NCBI GenBank assembly: GCA_021797825.1
Contig: JAJZZA010000014.1
Coordinates: 1 to 56,023 of the forward strand
Reading direction: 5' to 3'
From: Bacillota bacterium
GTDB lineage: Bacteria; Bacillota; Sulfobacillia; Sulfobacillales; Sulfobacillaceae
Length of the DNA stretch: 56,023 nucleotides
A model generated the notes under the pieces. It saw nothing but the letters and a program-made list of their open reading frames with translations. It had not been told where the DNA came from and did no database searches. How positions within the stretch are numbered: position 1 is the stretch's first letter; every line of letters starts with the position of its first letter. Both the position numbers and the translations under genes were made by a program. Shown piece by piece: positions 1 to 8,811 of this stretch.

Positions 1-94
1 GAAGAGGGACGAGGGCGATCTCATCCGCAAACTGGCGAAATAAGGGGGCCGCGCCCACCGTACGGCCTGTCGGCTCTATCATAGACATGTTCAT
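1..94 (-). CDS. N-terminal fragment of an unidentified protein, possibly a transposase (runs off left edge)
   Basis: An open minus-strand frame begins at ATG 94 and continues to the window edge without a stop, giving about 31 residues that begin MNMSMIEPTGRTVGAAPLF. Two further in-frame ATGs lie at 88 and 82. A purine-rich GAAGAGGG lies a few bases upstream of the first ATG as a plausible ribosome binding site. The short 'TGRTVGAAPLFRQFAD' stretch reminds me of the start of some DDE transposases, but this is an impression and no catalytic part is visible. The gene is transcribed leftward, away from the S41 peptidase gene. Confidence 0.35.
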   Translation of the reverse strand, partial: MNMSMIEPTGRTVGAAPLFRQFADEIALVPL

Positions 95-274
95 AAGACC
101 CTCTTCGCGATGGGGGACGCCAACTCCCTTGCGACCTATGCTGACAAGTTAATGGAAATATTTAGGTGCGGAAAACGTGCCAGAGCACATGTTGCTGGCG
201 CAAGTGCGCGTCAGTGATATCAAGCGTTCCCCCGGCAGCCAACATCGCCAGCGAGCCCCGCCGCCGTCGTGTGA

Positions 275-1618
275 TTAGCCCGTCGGCCCAGCCTGGGGGC
301 GGTCGGACGAAACCTGTTCAATCCAGGCGACGGCCTGTTCGAGTGCCCCGTCGCGTCCCACGACATAGTCATGGAGCGATGGCTCGGCCACAATGTCGGG
401 GACCAGACCCGTCTGCACAAATTCCGTTCCATCCGGGGCCAAATTCCAGACGCCGCAGACGAATCCCCAACCGCCACCTGGCATGGGGAAAAACGCGGGT
501 TGTCCGCTGCTGCCGCCGGTGGTTTGGCCTATCACCACGCCCCGTTGCGCGGCACGAAAAGCCACCACGAAATCCTCGGCCGCACTATAGGTGCGGGGCG
601 ACGTGAGAACCGCTACCGGGCCGTCGAACCGGGTTAAACCCGTATGGGGAGCGAGGGTGCCCGCAGACGGCTGCAACTCCCAGCGCGCTGGCAACCCCCA
701 GCTTTCCAGGACCGGGGCGGTGACCGGAATGCGCGCTCGCCAGAGCGGGATCTCGGCGTGAATCAATCGAGACAGGATTTGCAATCCCCAGCCGCTGCTA
801 CCGCCGCGATTGGAGCGGAGATCGATGATGATTCCGCGAATGCCGTTGAAATGCGGAAAGGTGTCATCAAACGCCACCACTGGGGCTGCGTCCCGAAAGT
901 GGGGGAGATCGATATGGGTAATATCCGGGGTGACCAGTTGGGCGGTGACGGGTTGAATGACATCTTCGGCGTAATCGGCGGTGACGGTCCATTGGCCGAA
1001 CTGTCCGTCTGCCTGGCGCCCCGCCAACTGGATGGAAGTTCCGGGGTCGCGCCGCAGAAAACGGTCGGCCACCTTGGCCGCCAGGTCGTGGGGCGTGGAG
1101 GCGGAAACTGTGCGGGCCACTCGGTCGTAAACTTGACCAATCGGCTCCCCATCGACCTCGGTGAGGATGGTTCCGGGCGGAATGAGGGCACTGTCGGCGA
1201 CCACCAGCTGGTCTCCCACCCAGTCCAGCCGGAGACCGGGGCGCGAACGTCGTTGATAGAGTGCGGCCGGAGGCAATATTCCGGTATGACCGTCGCCCAG
1301 ACAGGCCGCAAACACCTCTAACCAGTCGTAGTACTCGGTTGTGGGGAGAGGCCCGGCAGCCAATAACCGCTCCAGGGTTTCCTGGTAGGCGATATCCCAT
1401 TGCTCGGGGGTGACGCGGCCCCAAAAGCCATAGGTTGTCCGCGCTGCGGCCCAGAATCGGGACAAACCGGCAATCTCCTCCGACAGGGGCAGAATGGAGG
1501 GGGGTGGTGGTACCGGAGAGTTCCCCAACGGATCGGCGGCGGCCCCTGCGTATGGGGCCAGTGCGTCAAATATCTGATTCGACACCGCTTGAGACAGGAT
1601 CGGCAAGCGTTTAGTCAG
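275..1618 (-). CDS. S41-family (C-terminal processing-type) peptidase
   Basis: A serine peptidase of the S41 tail-specific protease family, about 447 residues. Family landmarks are GDGHTGI near residues 108-114, a PDZ-like middle part (GTILTEVDGEPIG), the core strand GIIIDLRSNRGG, and TSPRTYSAAEDF, which carries the likely nucleophile serine, followed by TTGGSSGQP. No signal peptide is evident, so it is probably cytoplasmic. The open frame extends back to 1864 but would then overlap the HAD gene in implausible sequence. A GGAGGAG at about 1624-1630 points to a CTG start at 1618, while TTG 1606 is the nearest conventional start. It is last in a leftward S9 peptidase-HAD-S41 set, suggesting peptide turnover. 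Confidence 0.75.
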   Translation of the reverse strand: MTKRLPILSQAVSNQIFDALAPYAGAAADPLGNSPVPPPPSILPLSEEIAGLSRFWAAARTTYGFWGRVTPEQWDIAYQETLERLLAAGPLPTTEYYDWLEVFAACLGDGHTGILPPAALYQRRSRPGLRLDWVGDQLVVADSALIPPGTILTEVDGEPIGQVYDRVARTVSASTPHDLAAKVADRFLRRDPGTSIQLAGRQADGQFGQWTVTADYAEDVIQPVTAQLVTPDITHIDLPHFRDAAPVVAFDDTFPHFNGIRGIIIDLRSNRGGSSGWGLQILSRLIHAEIPLWRARIPVTAPVLESWGLPARWELQPSAGTLAPHTGLTRFDGPVAVLTSPRTYSAAEDFVVAFRAAQRGVVIGQTTGGSSGQPAFFPMPGGGWGFVCGVWNLAPDGTEFVQTGLVPDIVAEPSLHDYVVGRDGALEQAVAWIEQVSSDRPQAGPTG

Positions 1619-1730
1619 TAAACTCTCCTCCCTCTCTGCTATATCGGTCAACGCCGAGATTGTCGCACAGATGACGGGTTCGGCGCCGGGATTGCCCCCA
1701 GCGCACGACGGATCGGGGCAGCGCATTAAC

Positions 1731-2429
1731 CTATCGCAACAGCGCAGGTAATCGCGTGAGCGAGGGAATGTCCGCCACGATGAGGCTGGGATCCGGACAA
1801 GGCAGGCGGCGCGGGTTGTACCACACCACCGGAATCCCCAGCGCGGAGGCACCAACGACGTCATATGACCAGGAATCTCCGATGAAGAGGCATTCGGCGG
1901 CCATCACCCGCAATTTTTCCAGGGCCACCCGAAAGATTTTCGGATCGGGTTTAAATGCGCCCACCGCATCGGCCGCGATCCGCAAAGTCGGGGGAAAGTA
2001 AGCCGAGAGCTCAATACTGTCGAGTCGACCCCCCAGCAAGTCGGCCGGTCCATTGGTGACCACTGCCAGCCTAAACCGCCCGGCCAGTTGGCTCACCACG
2101 GTTTTGGTCTCCGGGAACGGCACGCATTCCCGGCGCATGGACCGCGTGTGCCGTTCCAGCAGGTCGGACAGATTCGGGATGGTGATATCATAAACCACTT
2201 CGAGAAACTGCCAGCGTAGCCGCCTGGCCACCATGGCCGGCAAGCTGCCACTGTTGACGTAATCGAAGAGGGTGGTGTCACACCGGACAAAACGCGGCCA
2301 GATCTCCGCAGGGTCGATGGGGTAAGGCGCCAGCAGCTCTTCCAGCATGCGCCGGGTGACGGTCTGCCAGGTTGCGGAAAAATCATAGAGCGTGTCATCC
2401 ATATCAAACAACAACGCCTTGATGCTCAT
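1731..2429 (-). CDS. HAD-superfamily hydrolase (phosphatase)
   Basis: A 232-residue haloacid dehalogenase-type hydrolase, likely a small-molecule phosphatase of unknown substrate. All four HAD motifs are present: FDMDDTL (motif I, catalytic Asp pair) close to the N-terminus, VVTNG (motif II), the lysine in FKPDPKIF (motif III) and FIGDSWSYD (motif IV). A helical cap is inserted between motifs I and II, so this is a class C1 cap. The start is ATG 2429, whose ATG overlaps the TGA of the upstream S9 peptidase gene (ATGA), so the two are translationally coupled. A longer in-frame reading back to 2726 is only the antisense of the peptidase gene. Confidence 0.85.
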   Translation of the reverse strand: MSIKALLFDMDDTLYDFSATWQTVTRRMLEELLAPYPIDPAEIWPRFVRCDTTLFDYVNSGSLPAMVARRLRWQFLEVVYDITIPNLSDLLERHTRSMRRECVPFPETKTVVSQLAGRFRLAVVTNGPADLLGGRLDSIELSAYFPPTLRIAADAVGAFKPDPKIFRVALEKLRVMAAECLFIGDSWSYDVVGASALGIPVVWYNPRRLPCPDPSLIVADIPSLTRLPALLR

Positions 2430-4465
2430 CGCGTGCCGTCCGACAGGTGGGTGCTCAGCCAATCGCGGATGAGTTCCAGCCGGTGCACGCGATGCCAGGG
2501 GTTGCCTGAACGCGACAGTTCGTGGCTTTCCCCCGGAAACCGCACGAACTCGGTTTCCCTGCCCAGATATTTTAACGCCGCGAAAAGCTCCTCCGCCTGT
2601 GATACGGGGCAGCGGTAGTCCTCTTCGCTGTGCAAAATCAAGAGCGGCGTGGTGATGTTTTCCACGGCCATCAAGGGACTCGCCGTCAGGTACCGGTGCG
2701 GGTGCTGCCAGGGCACCGCTCCCCATTCCCAGCCATCGAGATAGCCGATGTCACTGGTGCCGAAGAAACTGAGCTCGTCGACCACCGAGCGCATGGTCAC
2801 CGCTGCCCTAAAGCGGTCGCTGTGGCCGATTGCCCAGTTGGTCATAAAGCCGCCGTAGGACCCGCCTAAAATGGCCAACCGGTCCGGGTCAAACCGGTTT
2901 GTGCGCAGGGCGGCGTCCAAACCTTGCAGGACATCTTGGAAATCCTGTTGGCCCCAGGCGCCGCGAATGCTGGCGCAAAAGGCCTCGCCATAGCCGCGGC
3001 TGCCATGCGGGTTGGCAAATACCACCCCAATGCCGGCCGCCGCCAAGAGCTGAAATTCCAGAAAAAAGACGGGGGCGTACATGGCCATGGGTCCTCCGTG
3101 CACCTCCACCGCCAAGGGATGGCGGCCAGGGGAATCCGGATATAGCAAGAATCCGTCCAGTTGGTCCCCAGCAGGATCGGTTTGAAACGAAAACCTTTCC
3201 GGATGATAGACCGTCACCTCGTCCAGAAGATCGCGGTTGAGATGGGTTGCTCGGGTCACGGAGGACAAGACAGCGCCTTGCGTCCGTTCGGCCCAAAACA
3301 GATCGCCGGGGTGCGCCGCCTCCATGATGAGCAAACCGAACGTCTTGCACTCGGCGTCGGTGGCCATCGCGTAGACCACCTGCTCGCCTCGCGTCATCGG
3401 GGTCAGGTGCCCGTCCTGCAAGTTGACCGCCGCCGCCTGCACGGTGCCGCCGCGGCTGGCGATGACGTACAATGTGCCGCCGTCGCTAGCGACAGAGGGG
3501 TGGAGCCCGTCGGTGTGGGCGTGCATGTCGTCCAGGGCGTGATTGCCGAAATCCCAGTTTTTCGGATCGGATATTTGATGAAACGTCTCCTCCGGGCGGG
3601 TCACGTCCACCGCATACAAACGGGTTTGGGTGTAGAACCCATATTCCAGGAAATGCCCGAAACCATAGAGGGTTCGGCTGTCGGGGGCAAAGACCGGCGT
3701 GCCGAAATCCCCTGCTTCCGGCGTGACGGCGGTGATGGCCGAGGTACTGCGCTCCATGACCCAAATGCGGTCACGAGGGGTCAAATCCGCGTCGAAGCGA
3801 CGGTTGGCGGCGAACGCCAGGTACCGGCCGTCCGGGCTAAAGCACGGGGAATGGTGGTGATAGGGTCCGTCCGTTAACCGCAGCCCGCCGCGGTCTGGAT
3901 CCAGCGGGACTTGCACCAGGTGCCGAAAGCGTCCGTCATAGTAGCCGACGGTGTCCATCCGATATGACAGCCGGCTAATCCGGCGGACATCACGGGTAAA
4001 CCGCTCCCGGGGAGAGCCCAGCTCGCGGCGGTGCCGCGCGTCCTCTGCGGAAGCGGGAAGACCGGGTCCCGATATCATCACTTCCACCACCAGACTCTGG
4101 CTGTCCGGGGACCACACCGGGTTGAAGACATCCTCCGCCCAATTCGTCAGCTTGACCGGGTCGCCTCCGGCGAAGGACAGGACGTAAAGGTCGGCACGGT
4201 CTGCAGCGGGCGGGCGTTTGGAGACGAACGCCAAGTACCGGCCGTCTGGCGAGATCCGGGGACTTTCGTCACGCGGGCCTTGCGTCAACGCCCGGGTTTG
4301 TCCGGTCGCGCGGTCAACCGTCATGATGCGTTTGCGATAGGTGTCATGTTCGCCATCCATACGGCTTTCGACATAGTAAAGGCGCTGGCCGTCTGGGCTC
4401 ATTGCCACCTCTTCCGGAATGATGAACCGGAACAGGTCTTCCGGTACTAAGCGGCGCTTGACCAT
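2426..4465 (-). CDS. S9-family prolyl oligopeptidase / acylaminoacyl peptidase
   Basis: A cytoplasmic serine peptidase of 679 residues. The N-terminal ~400 residues form a WD40/TolB-like beta-propeller (repeated SPDGRYLAF-type blades) that limits access to the active site. The C-terminal alpha/beta-hydrolase domain carries the triad: Ser in GGSYGG (about S536), Asp in HSEEDYRCP (about D616) and His in GESHE (about H648). Such enzymes cleave short peptides or remove N-acyl amino acids. AAAGGAGGA lies seven bases before ATG 4465, so that start is preferred over an ATG at 4486, which would put the ribosome binding site inside the gene. It heads the operon with the HAD and S41 genes. Confidence 0.88.
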   Translation of the reverse strand: MVKRRLVPEDLFRFIIPEEVAMSPDGQRLYYVESRMDGEHDTYRKRIMTVDRATGQTRALTQGPRDESPRISPDGRYLAFVSKRPPAADRADLYVLSFAGGDPVKLTNWAEDVFNPVWSPDSQSLVVEVMISGPGLPASAEDARHRRELGSPRERFTRDVRRISRLSYRMDTVGYYDGRFRHLVQVPLDPDRGGLRLTDGPYHHHSPCFSPDGRYLAFAANRRFDADLTPRDRIWVMERSTSAITAVTPEAGDFGTPVFAPDSRTLYGFGHFLEYGFYTQTRLYAVDVTRPEETFHQISDPKNWDFGNHALDDMHAHTDGLHPSVASDGGTLYVIASRGGTVQAAAVNLQDGHLTPMTRGEQVVYAMATDAECKTFGLLIMEAAHPGDLFWAERTQGAVLSSVTRATHLNRDLLDEVTVYHPERFSFQTDPAGDQLDGFLLYPDSPGRHPLAVEVHGGPMAMYAPVFFLEFQLLAAAGIGVVFANPHGSRGYGEAFCASIRGAWGQQDFQDVLQGLDAALRTNRFDPDRLAILGGSYGGFMTNWAIGHSDRFRAAVTMRSVVDELSFFGTSDIGYLDGWEWGAVPWQHPHRYLTASPLMAVENITTPLLILHSEEDYRCPVSQAEELFAALKYLGRETEFVRFPGESHELSRSGNPWHRVHRLELIRDWLSTHLSDGTR

Positions 4466-4563
4466 CAATGCGTCCTCCTTTGTCACCGTATCACGCAGCG
4501 TGGCGTCGGTTCACCGGATAAGCTCTCACCACAGCTTACGGGATTATTCCCCTGGTTGGAAAG

Positions 4564-4608
4564 CCCGGTGACACCGGGTTCTGACCCAGTCTGGCTGTGC
4601 CAGCCAGA
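4564..4608. promoter_or_regulatory. Two adjacent perfect short inverted repeats in a divergent intergenic region
   Basis: CCCGGT-GAC-ACCGGG (4564-4578) is followed closely by TCTGGCTG-TGC-CAGCCAGA (4590-4608). Both are perfect dyads with three-base centres. They lie between the leftward S9 peptidase gene and the rightward TenA-like gene, where a regulator could act on both promoters, or they could form leader hairpins. No T-run follows either one, so they are not ordinary terminators. Confidence 0.4.
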
Positions 4609-4692
4609 GATTCTGAGGTTTTCTGCGGATTTGGCGCGGACCATCGCGGCCCGTGCACGATGATCGGCGCCCGTCATGGTCAGACGGCCGCC

Positions 4693-4722
4693 TTGCCTAT
4701 TTTTCCAGCGGGCGGTTATGGT
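4693..4722 (+). promoter_or_regulatory. Candidate sigma-A promoter of the TenA/CADD-like gene
   Basis: TTGCCT (4693-4698) and TATGGT (4717-4722) are separated by 18 bp, about 75 bp before the ATG. The -35 is a 4/6 match and the -10 a 4/6 match. It is the best-placed candidate in this divergent region. Confidence 0.35.
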
Positions 4723-4796
4723 ATGACGGGACCTGGCCACGAGCGGGATCCATTTGGTGACGCGCGCGATATCATCGGCATAAGGGGTGTTGAATC

Positions 4797-5525
4797 ATGC
4801 CAGAGGTTGGCAATTTGAGCAATTATGGGCAGGTGGAACGGATCATGGAGCAATTTGTGGAGAAAACCTTTTTGGATCAACCGTTTTTTCGATCGCTCCT
4901 GGCAGGGGAGTGGAGCCGGCCATTCTTGCAGTACTTTGCGTGGCAATATGCGCATTATAGTGCCAATTTTCCGCGCGTTTTGGGCGCGGCCATAGCCGCC
5001 ATGGAGCCGATCGACGATTGGTGGATTCCGCTGGCGGACAATCTTTGGGATGAGGCCGGAAGGGGGGAGCCCGGACGCTCCCATGCCCTGATATTCCGGA
5101 GTTTTTTGGTCACGGTCGACCCAAGTGCCCGGAATCTGCATCCGACCCCCGGCCGGTGGCCCGCGATGGGCGAGGGCGTGCGCGGGGCGCTCCATGCCTT
5201 TCTCGAGTTTTTCCGGAACGCCACCCCGTTGGAGGCGATGGCGGCGGTGGGGTTAGGTTCCGAATTGTTCGCGGGGAGGATCATGGGCGTCATCGGACGA
5301 GGTCTGCGTCACCCGCATTACCAAACGCACGGGCCGCTTGACACGCGGTTTTGGGATCTCCACGCGATGGTCGACGAACCCCGCCACTACCAGTTGTGCC
5401 GCAACGTTTTGGGCCAGTTTGCCAGCCCGCAGGATCTGGCACGGATGGTGGAGGTGGGTCAAGCCATCGCCTGGTCGGAGGCCCAAATGTACCAAGGCAT
5501 CTACTTAGAGGGGCAGGGACGGTGA
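4797..5525 (+). CDS. TenA/PqqC/CADD-like (heme-oxygenase-fold, iron-containing redox) protein
   Basis: A 242-residue all-helical protein of the heme-oxygenase-like fold. RPFLQYFAWQYAHYSANFPR and LADNLWDEAGRGEPGRSH resemble the conserved blocks of the iron-containing redox enzyme/CADD group, where Glu and His residues bind a di-metal centre. Members oxidise small substrates or serve in cofactor synthesis; the substrate here cannot be read from sequence. AAGGGGTG before ATG 4797 is an acceptable ribosome binding site. An internal ATG at 4845 (MEQFVEK) is an alternative start. It is monocistronic, convergent with the pirin gene, and ends just before a strong inverted repeat. Confidence 0.75.
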   Translation: MPEVGNLSNYGQVERIMEQFVEKTFLDQPFFRSLLAGEWSRPFLQYFAWQYAHYSANFPRVLGAAIAAMEPIDDWWIPLADNLWDEAGRGEPGRSHALIFRSFLVTVDPSARNLHPTPGRWPAMGEGVRGALHAFLEFFRNATPLEAMAAVGLGSELFAGRIMGVIGRGLRHPHYQTHGPLDTRFWDLHAMVDEPRHYQLCRNVLGQFASPQDLARMVEVGQAIAWSEAQMYQGIYLEGQGR

Positions 5526-5531
5526 GCGTTT

Positions 5532-5579
5532 CGCCAAAAGCCCGTAGTTGCCGTGATGCTGTTAGGCGGGCTTTTGGCG
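5532..5579. terminator. Large perfect inverted repeat between convergent genes (bidirectional terminator candidate)
   Basis: CGCCAAAAGCCCG (5532-5544) is exactly complementary to CGGGCTTTTGGCG (5567-5579), giving a 13-bp stem with a 22-base loop, 6 bp after the TenA-like stop codon. The AAAA/TTTT inside the arms would leave a short U-rich side on either transcript. It sits between convergent genes, where a shared terminator is expected. The downstream T-run is missing, so termination may be weak or the element may have another role. Confidence 0.55.
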
Positions 5580-5731
5580 GGGGACCGGAACCCTTCCGGG
5601 TCACGCACAGCCCCGAGCCAAAGACGGTTCGAGCCGGTGAATTCCGGCGGGACCGCTGGCCTTTCCCGGGGATCCAGAGGGGCTTGGGCGGCTCAGGACC
5701 GGCAGGCGAGTCGTTGGTGAGTGAGGGATTG

Positions 5732-6712
5732 TCACGAAGGAGTGGGCGGCGGGGTTCGGATAACCGGGATGGTGCCCAGGCGTCCTTGCTGATAATCCTC
5801 GAAGGCCTGGGCAATTTCCTGGTGGGTGTTCATGACGAACGGGCCATACTGCGCAACCGGTTCGCGGATCGGCTGTCCTCCCAGCAAAAGGATCTCCAGC
5901 GCGGAATGCTGACTGGCTTGGTTTGCATCGGCCGCGATGTCGAGGGCATGGCCAGGACCGAAGGCCGCGAGTTGGCCGGCGAAAAGCGCGTGGCGGTTTT
6001 CGCCCACGGTTCCGGTTCCCGACAGCACGTAAACCATGGCGTTAAAAGACGGCGGCCAGGGGAGTCGCAGGCGCGCGCCGGGATAGACCGTAGCATGTGC
6101 ATAGCAAATCGGGGTATGGGTGACACCGGGCCCGTTGTACCCGGCCAACTCTCCGGCGATGAGGCGAATCAGCGCTGCTCCGTCGGCGGATGCCAGCAGC
6201 GCAACCCGGTTGCCGGCAATGTCTTGATAGCGGGGAGGCGTCATCTTGAGCCGGCCGGGAAGGTTGACCCAAAGTTGCACCCCGTGAAAGCGTCCGCCAT
6301 TTTGCACCAGCGCCAAAGGTGGCATTTCGTCGTGCAGGATTCCGCTGCCTGCCGTCATCCACTGGGTATCGCCGTCCGCAATCAGCCCGCCGCCGCCTTG
6401 CGAGTCGTGGTGCACGAGCGTGCCGTCCATCATATAGGTCACCGTTTCGAAGCCCCGGTGCGGGTGCCAGGGGGCGCCTTTAGCCTCTCCCGGCCCATAC
6501 TCTACCGGGCCCAGGTGGTCGAGTAACAGGAACGGATCGACCGCCGTAAAGGGCAGGAGCCGGCCGGGGAATGGTCGGCGCACGGGGAAACCGGCCCCTT
6601 CCAACAACGAAACGGCGGTGACGATGGTGGTGACGTCACGGCTTTTTAGCAGACGGTCGGGCTCCGGCACCCGAGGCAGCATTAACAAATTGTCGGGGAC
6701 GATGGCGGGCAT
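5732..6712 (-). CDS. Pirin family protein (bicupin)
   Basis: A 326-residue pirin. The N-terminal cupin shows the metal-binding signature HPHRGFETVTY followed by HHDSQ and GSGILHDE, which give the His/His/His/Glu ligands of an iron site. The C-terminal cupin includes NAMVYVLSGTGTVG. Bacterial pirins have been described as quercetinases or as modulators of pyruvate metabolism; which applies is not visible. The start is ATG 6712, preceded by AGGGAGG six bases upstream. The longer open frame back to 6901 lacks pirin-like sequence. It lies downstream of, and in the same direction as, the MerR-exporter pair and may be cotranscribed. Confidence 0.9.
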   Translation of the reverse strand: MPAIVPDNLLMLPRVPEPDRLLKSRDVTTIVTAVSLLEGAGFPVRRPFPGRLLPFTAVDPFLLLDHLGPVEYGPGEAKGAPWHPHRGFETVTYMMDGTLVHHDSQGGGGLIADGDTQWMTAGSGILHDEMPPLALVQNGGRFHGVQLWVNLPGRLKMTPPRYQDIAGNRVALLASADGAALIRLIAGELAGYNGPGVTHTPICYAHATVYPGARLRLPWPPSFNAMVYVLSGTGTVGENRHALFAGQLAAFGPGHALDIAADANQASQHSALEILLLGGQPIREPVAQYGPFVMNTHQEIAQAFEDYQQGRLGTIPVIRTPPPTPS

Positions 6713-6795
6713 ATAGGACCTCCCTGGGGTGAGTGGGTGAGTTTGGTGGCGGCGGTCGCCGGGCTCGGGTGCATACCGGGCCTCCCGCGATCCGG

Positions 6796-8286
6796 TCAAG
6801 ATATCGATTCGGCCTGAGCGGCACCCTGCGGAGAAGGGACGTCGGTGCCGCGCAGGGCAGAGAGAATCGCCGCCAGCAAAGAGATGGCGGTCATGGCCCA
6901 AAACGCGGTGTGGACACCGTGAATGAAACCTTGCAGAGAAGCAGCTCGGGCCGGACCAGAGACGCCGCGCACGGTGCCGGCGAAAATGGCCAGCATGGCT
7001 TGCCGGGGGATTTGCGAAGTGACCAGCACTAACGAAAAAGCGACGGAAATCAGCATGCCGGTATTGGTGGTCAAAGACCGCACCCCGGAGGCCTCACCGC
7101 GGTAGTGGGGGCCGGCGGAATTCATGATCCCGGTGGTGTTGGGCGAGTTGAAGAGACCCGAACCGATTCCTCCCAGTCCCATAAAGAGGGCGAGGTGCCA
7201 ATATGGGGTGTGAAGACCGGTGTCCAGAGCGAGCGCCGCCAGACCCGCCATGGAGATGACAATGCCCAAGGTGGCGGGAATCACCGCCCCCCAGCGATCG
7301 GCGATAGCCCCGCCGATTGGGGAAAAGATCAAGAGACCGATGGCCAACGGGGTTGAGAGAATGCCCGCCATCAGGGCGGAGTCGCCTTTGGCCCCTTGGA
7401 AGTAAAAAATTAGCAGAAACATGATGGACATGCGGGCCACCGCATTGAGCGTGGCGGCCAGATTGCCGAGGCCGAACCCGCGATGCCCAAACAGCCGGAG
7501 ATGAATGAGAGGCCACGGCCGATTCCATTCCAGGGCGACGAACACCGGCAGCATTACGACGGTTGCGCCTGTGCCGAGGTAGACCGGAATGGTCCGCCAG
7601 CCCACCACCGCTCCCCAGGTCAAGCTGACCAAGAGACCGGTAATCGCCACTAAATAGGAGGCAATGCCTGCCCAGTCGATGGGCTGGCGGCTCGGACTCA
7701 AATGGGTCCGAAAACCTAAGACCCAAAGACCCCATGACACGGCGATGATGCCAAACGGAACGTTGAACCAAAATGTCCACTGCCAGCCGTAATCGGTGGT
7801 CAACCAGCCGCCCAGCACCGGACCGACGATTTGGCCTACCGCCACCACCATGATGTTTACGCCGAGCGCGCGGCCCAATTGGCGGCTGGGAAACGCATCG
7901 GCCACGATGGCGGTGCTGTTGGCCATGATCATGGCCCCGCCAATTCCTTGCAAGACACGCAGCCCGATCAGCCAAGCCGCCGAGCTGACAAATCCCGCCA
8001 CCAGCGACAAGACCGTGAACAACGCCATCCCCGACAGATACAGGCGACGGCGGCCGAAGCGGTCGGCAAGACTGCCGGCCATGAGCACCACCACGGTTTG
8101 GGCGACCATATACGACATCATGACCCACATGGCTTGCAACAGGGATGCGTGCAGCGTGCGAATCAGATCAGGCAGCGCAATTAACAAGGTGCTGAAATTG
8201 AGCGCCGACAGCAGGGCGCCGAGACTGGTGACGGACAGAATCCACCACTTGCGGGCGCTGCCCGCGGGCTCCGCGCCGATGCTCAC
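6796..8286 (-). CDS. MFS drug exporter, DHA2 (EmrB/QacA) type, 14 TM segments
   Basis: A 496-residue polytopic membrane protein. The loop after TM2 is the MFS motif A variant GSLADRFGRRRLYL, followed by the RVLQGIGGA motif B. Length and about 14 hydrophobic segments fit the DHA2 family of proton-driven multidrug exporters. Translation starts at GTG 8286, which overlaps the TGA of the merR-like gene (GTGA), so regulator and transporter are coupled in one operon. The MerR-family sensor probably controls expression in response to an exported compound, as is common for such pairs. Confidence 0.9.
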   Translation of the reverse strand: MSIGAEPAGSARKWWILSVTSLGALLSALNFSTLLIALPDLIRTLHASLLQAMWVMMSYMVAQTVVVLMAGSLADRFGRRRLYLSGMALFTVLSLVAGFVSSAAWLIGLRVLQGIGGAMIMANSTAIVADAFPSRQLGRALGVNIMVVAVGQIVGPVLGGWLTTDYGWQWTFWFNVPFGIIAVSWGLWVLGFRTHLSPSRQPIDWAGIASYLVAITGLLVSLTWGAVVGWRTIPVYLGTGATVVMLPVFVALEWNRPWPLIHLRLFGHRGFGLGNLAATLNAVARMSIMFLLIFYFQGAKGDSALMAGILSTPLAIGLLIFSPIGGAIADRWGAVIPATLGIVISMAGLAALALDTGLHTPYWHLALFMGLGGIGSGLFNSPNTTGIMNSAGPHYRGEASGVRSLTTNTGMLISVAFSLVLVTSQIPRQAMLAIFAGTVRGVSGPARAASLQGFIHGVHTAFWAMTAISLLAAILSALRGTDVPSPQGAAQAESIS

Positions 8287-8753
8287 GATTCGTCACCGGA
8301 CGCGGCGCGGGTGCCCAGCTGCTGCAAGAGGTCGCTTTGGACCGCCTGATAGCGCCGAAGTTTGGCCTCCAGCAACTGCTGCATGTCGCGGAGTCCCTGC
8401 AGCCGTTGCTCGACCAGGTCGAGTTGGGATTGGGTCAACAGCTCGGCTTGGCGGAGGATGGCCAAGCGGTCTCGTGGCAGGGGCTGTTGGTGATAGGCCT
8501 CGCGCAGACGTCCTACCTCGTCTTCGATGGCCAAAAGATCGCGGATTTCGTCCAAAGACCATCCCAGCAGGTCTTGCATGTTGCGAATCCGGTGGACTCG
8601 CTCAATCGTTTCGGGAGCATACATGCGGAACCCGCCGCGTTTTCGCGTCGAGACAATCAAACCCATTTTTTCGTAATAGCGGAGTGTGCGGGTGGTGGTC
8701 CGGCACTGCTCGGCCACCCCCCCGATTTGCAGCAATTCCGCTTGATTGACCAT
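8283..8753 (-). CDS. MerR-family transcriptional regulator
   Basis: A 156-residue regulator. The N-terminal winged helix contains the family signature TTRTLRYYEKMGLI followed by RMYAPETIERVHRIRNMQ, and residues ~90-140 form the dimerising coiled coil. The C-terminal effector part is short and contains no cysteine. It is therefore not a metal sensor of the classical type and is more likely a small-molecule or drug sensor. ATG 8753 follows GGGAGG. It overlaps the exporter gene by four bases and is preceded by a dyad-containing promoter, so autoregulation by DNA untwisting is likely. Confidence 0.9.
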   Translation of the reverse strand: MVNQAELLQIGGVAEQCRTTTRTLRYYEKMGLIVSTRKRGGFRMYAPETIERVHRIRNMQDLLGWSLDEIRDLLAIEDEVGRLREAYHQQPLPRDRLAILRQAELLTQSQLDLVEQRLQGLRDMQQLLEAKLRRYQAVQSDLLQQLGTRAASGDES

Positions 8754-8786
8754 GGTGCGCCTCCCTCATAGGTGTCATTGAATAGG

Positions 8787-8811
8787 ATTATAACGTAAAC
8801 GTCAAGGTTGG
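8787..8811 (-). promoter_or_regulatory. Candidate MerR-type promoter/operator
   Basis: On the minus strand a TATAAT -10 box (8792-8787) is immediately preceded by ACGTTTACGT (8802-8793), whose outer ACGT arms form a dyad. In MerR-controlled promoters the operator dyad lies in an over-long spacer between -35 and -10, which fits this arrangement. The -35 is poor (about GATTCC with a 19-bp spacer), as expected for an activator-dependent promoter. Confidence 0.4.

Noticed and set aside
2-43. Plus-strand tail of a gene ending at TAA 43
   Set aside because: Only 13 codons (KRDEGDLIRKLAK) are visible and the opposite strand gives a better-supported gene start; cannot be distinguished from chance.
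5351-6526. 391-codon plus-strand open frame over the pirin gene
   Set aside because: Antisense shadow of pirin in GC-rich sequence; Arg/Gly-rich text with no family motif, and no binding site.
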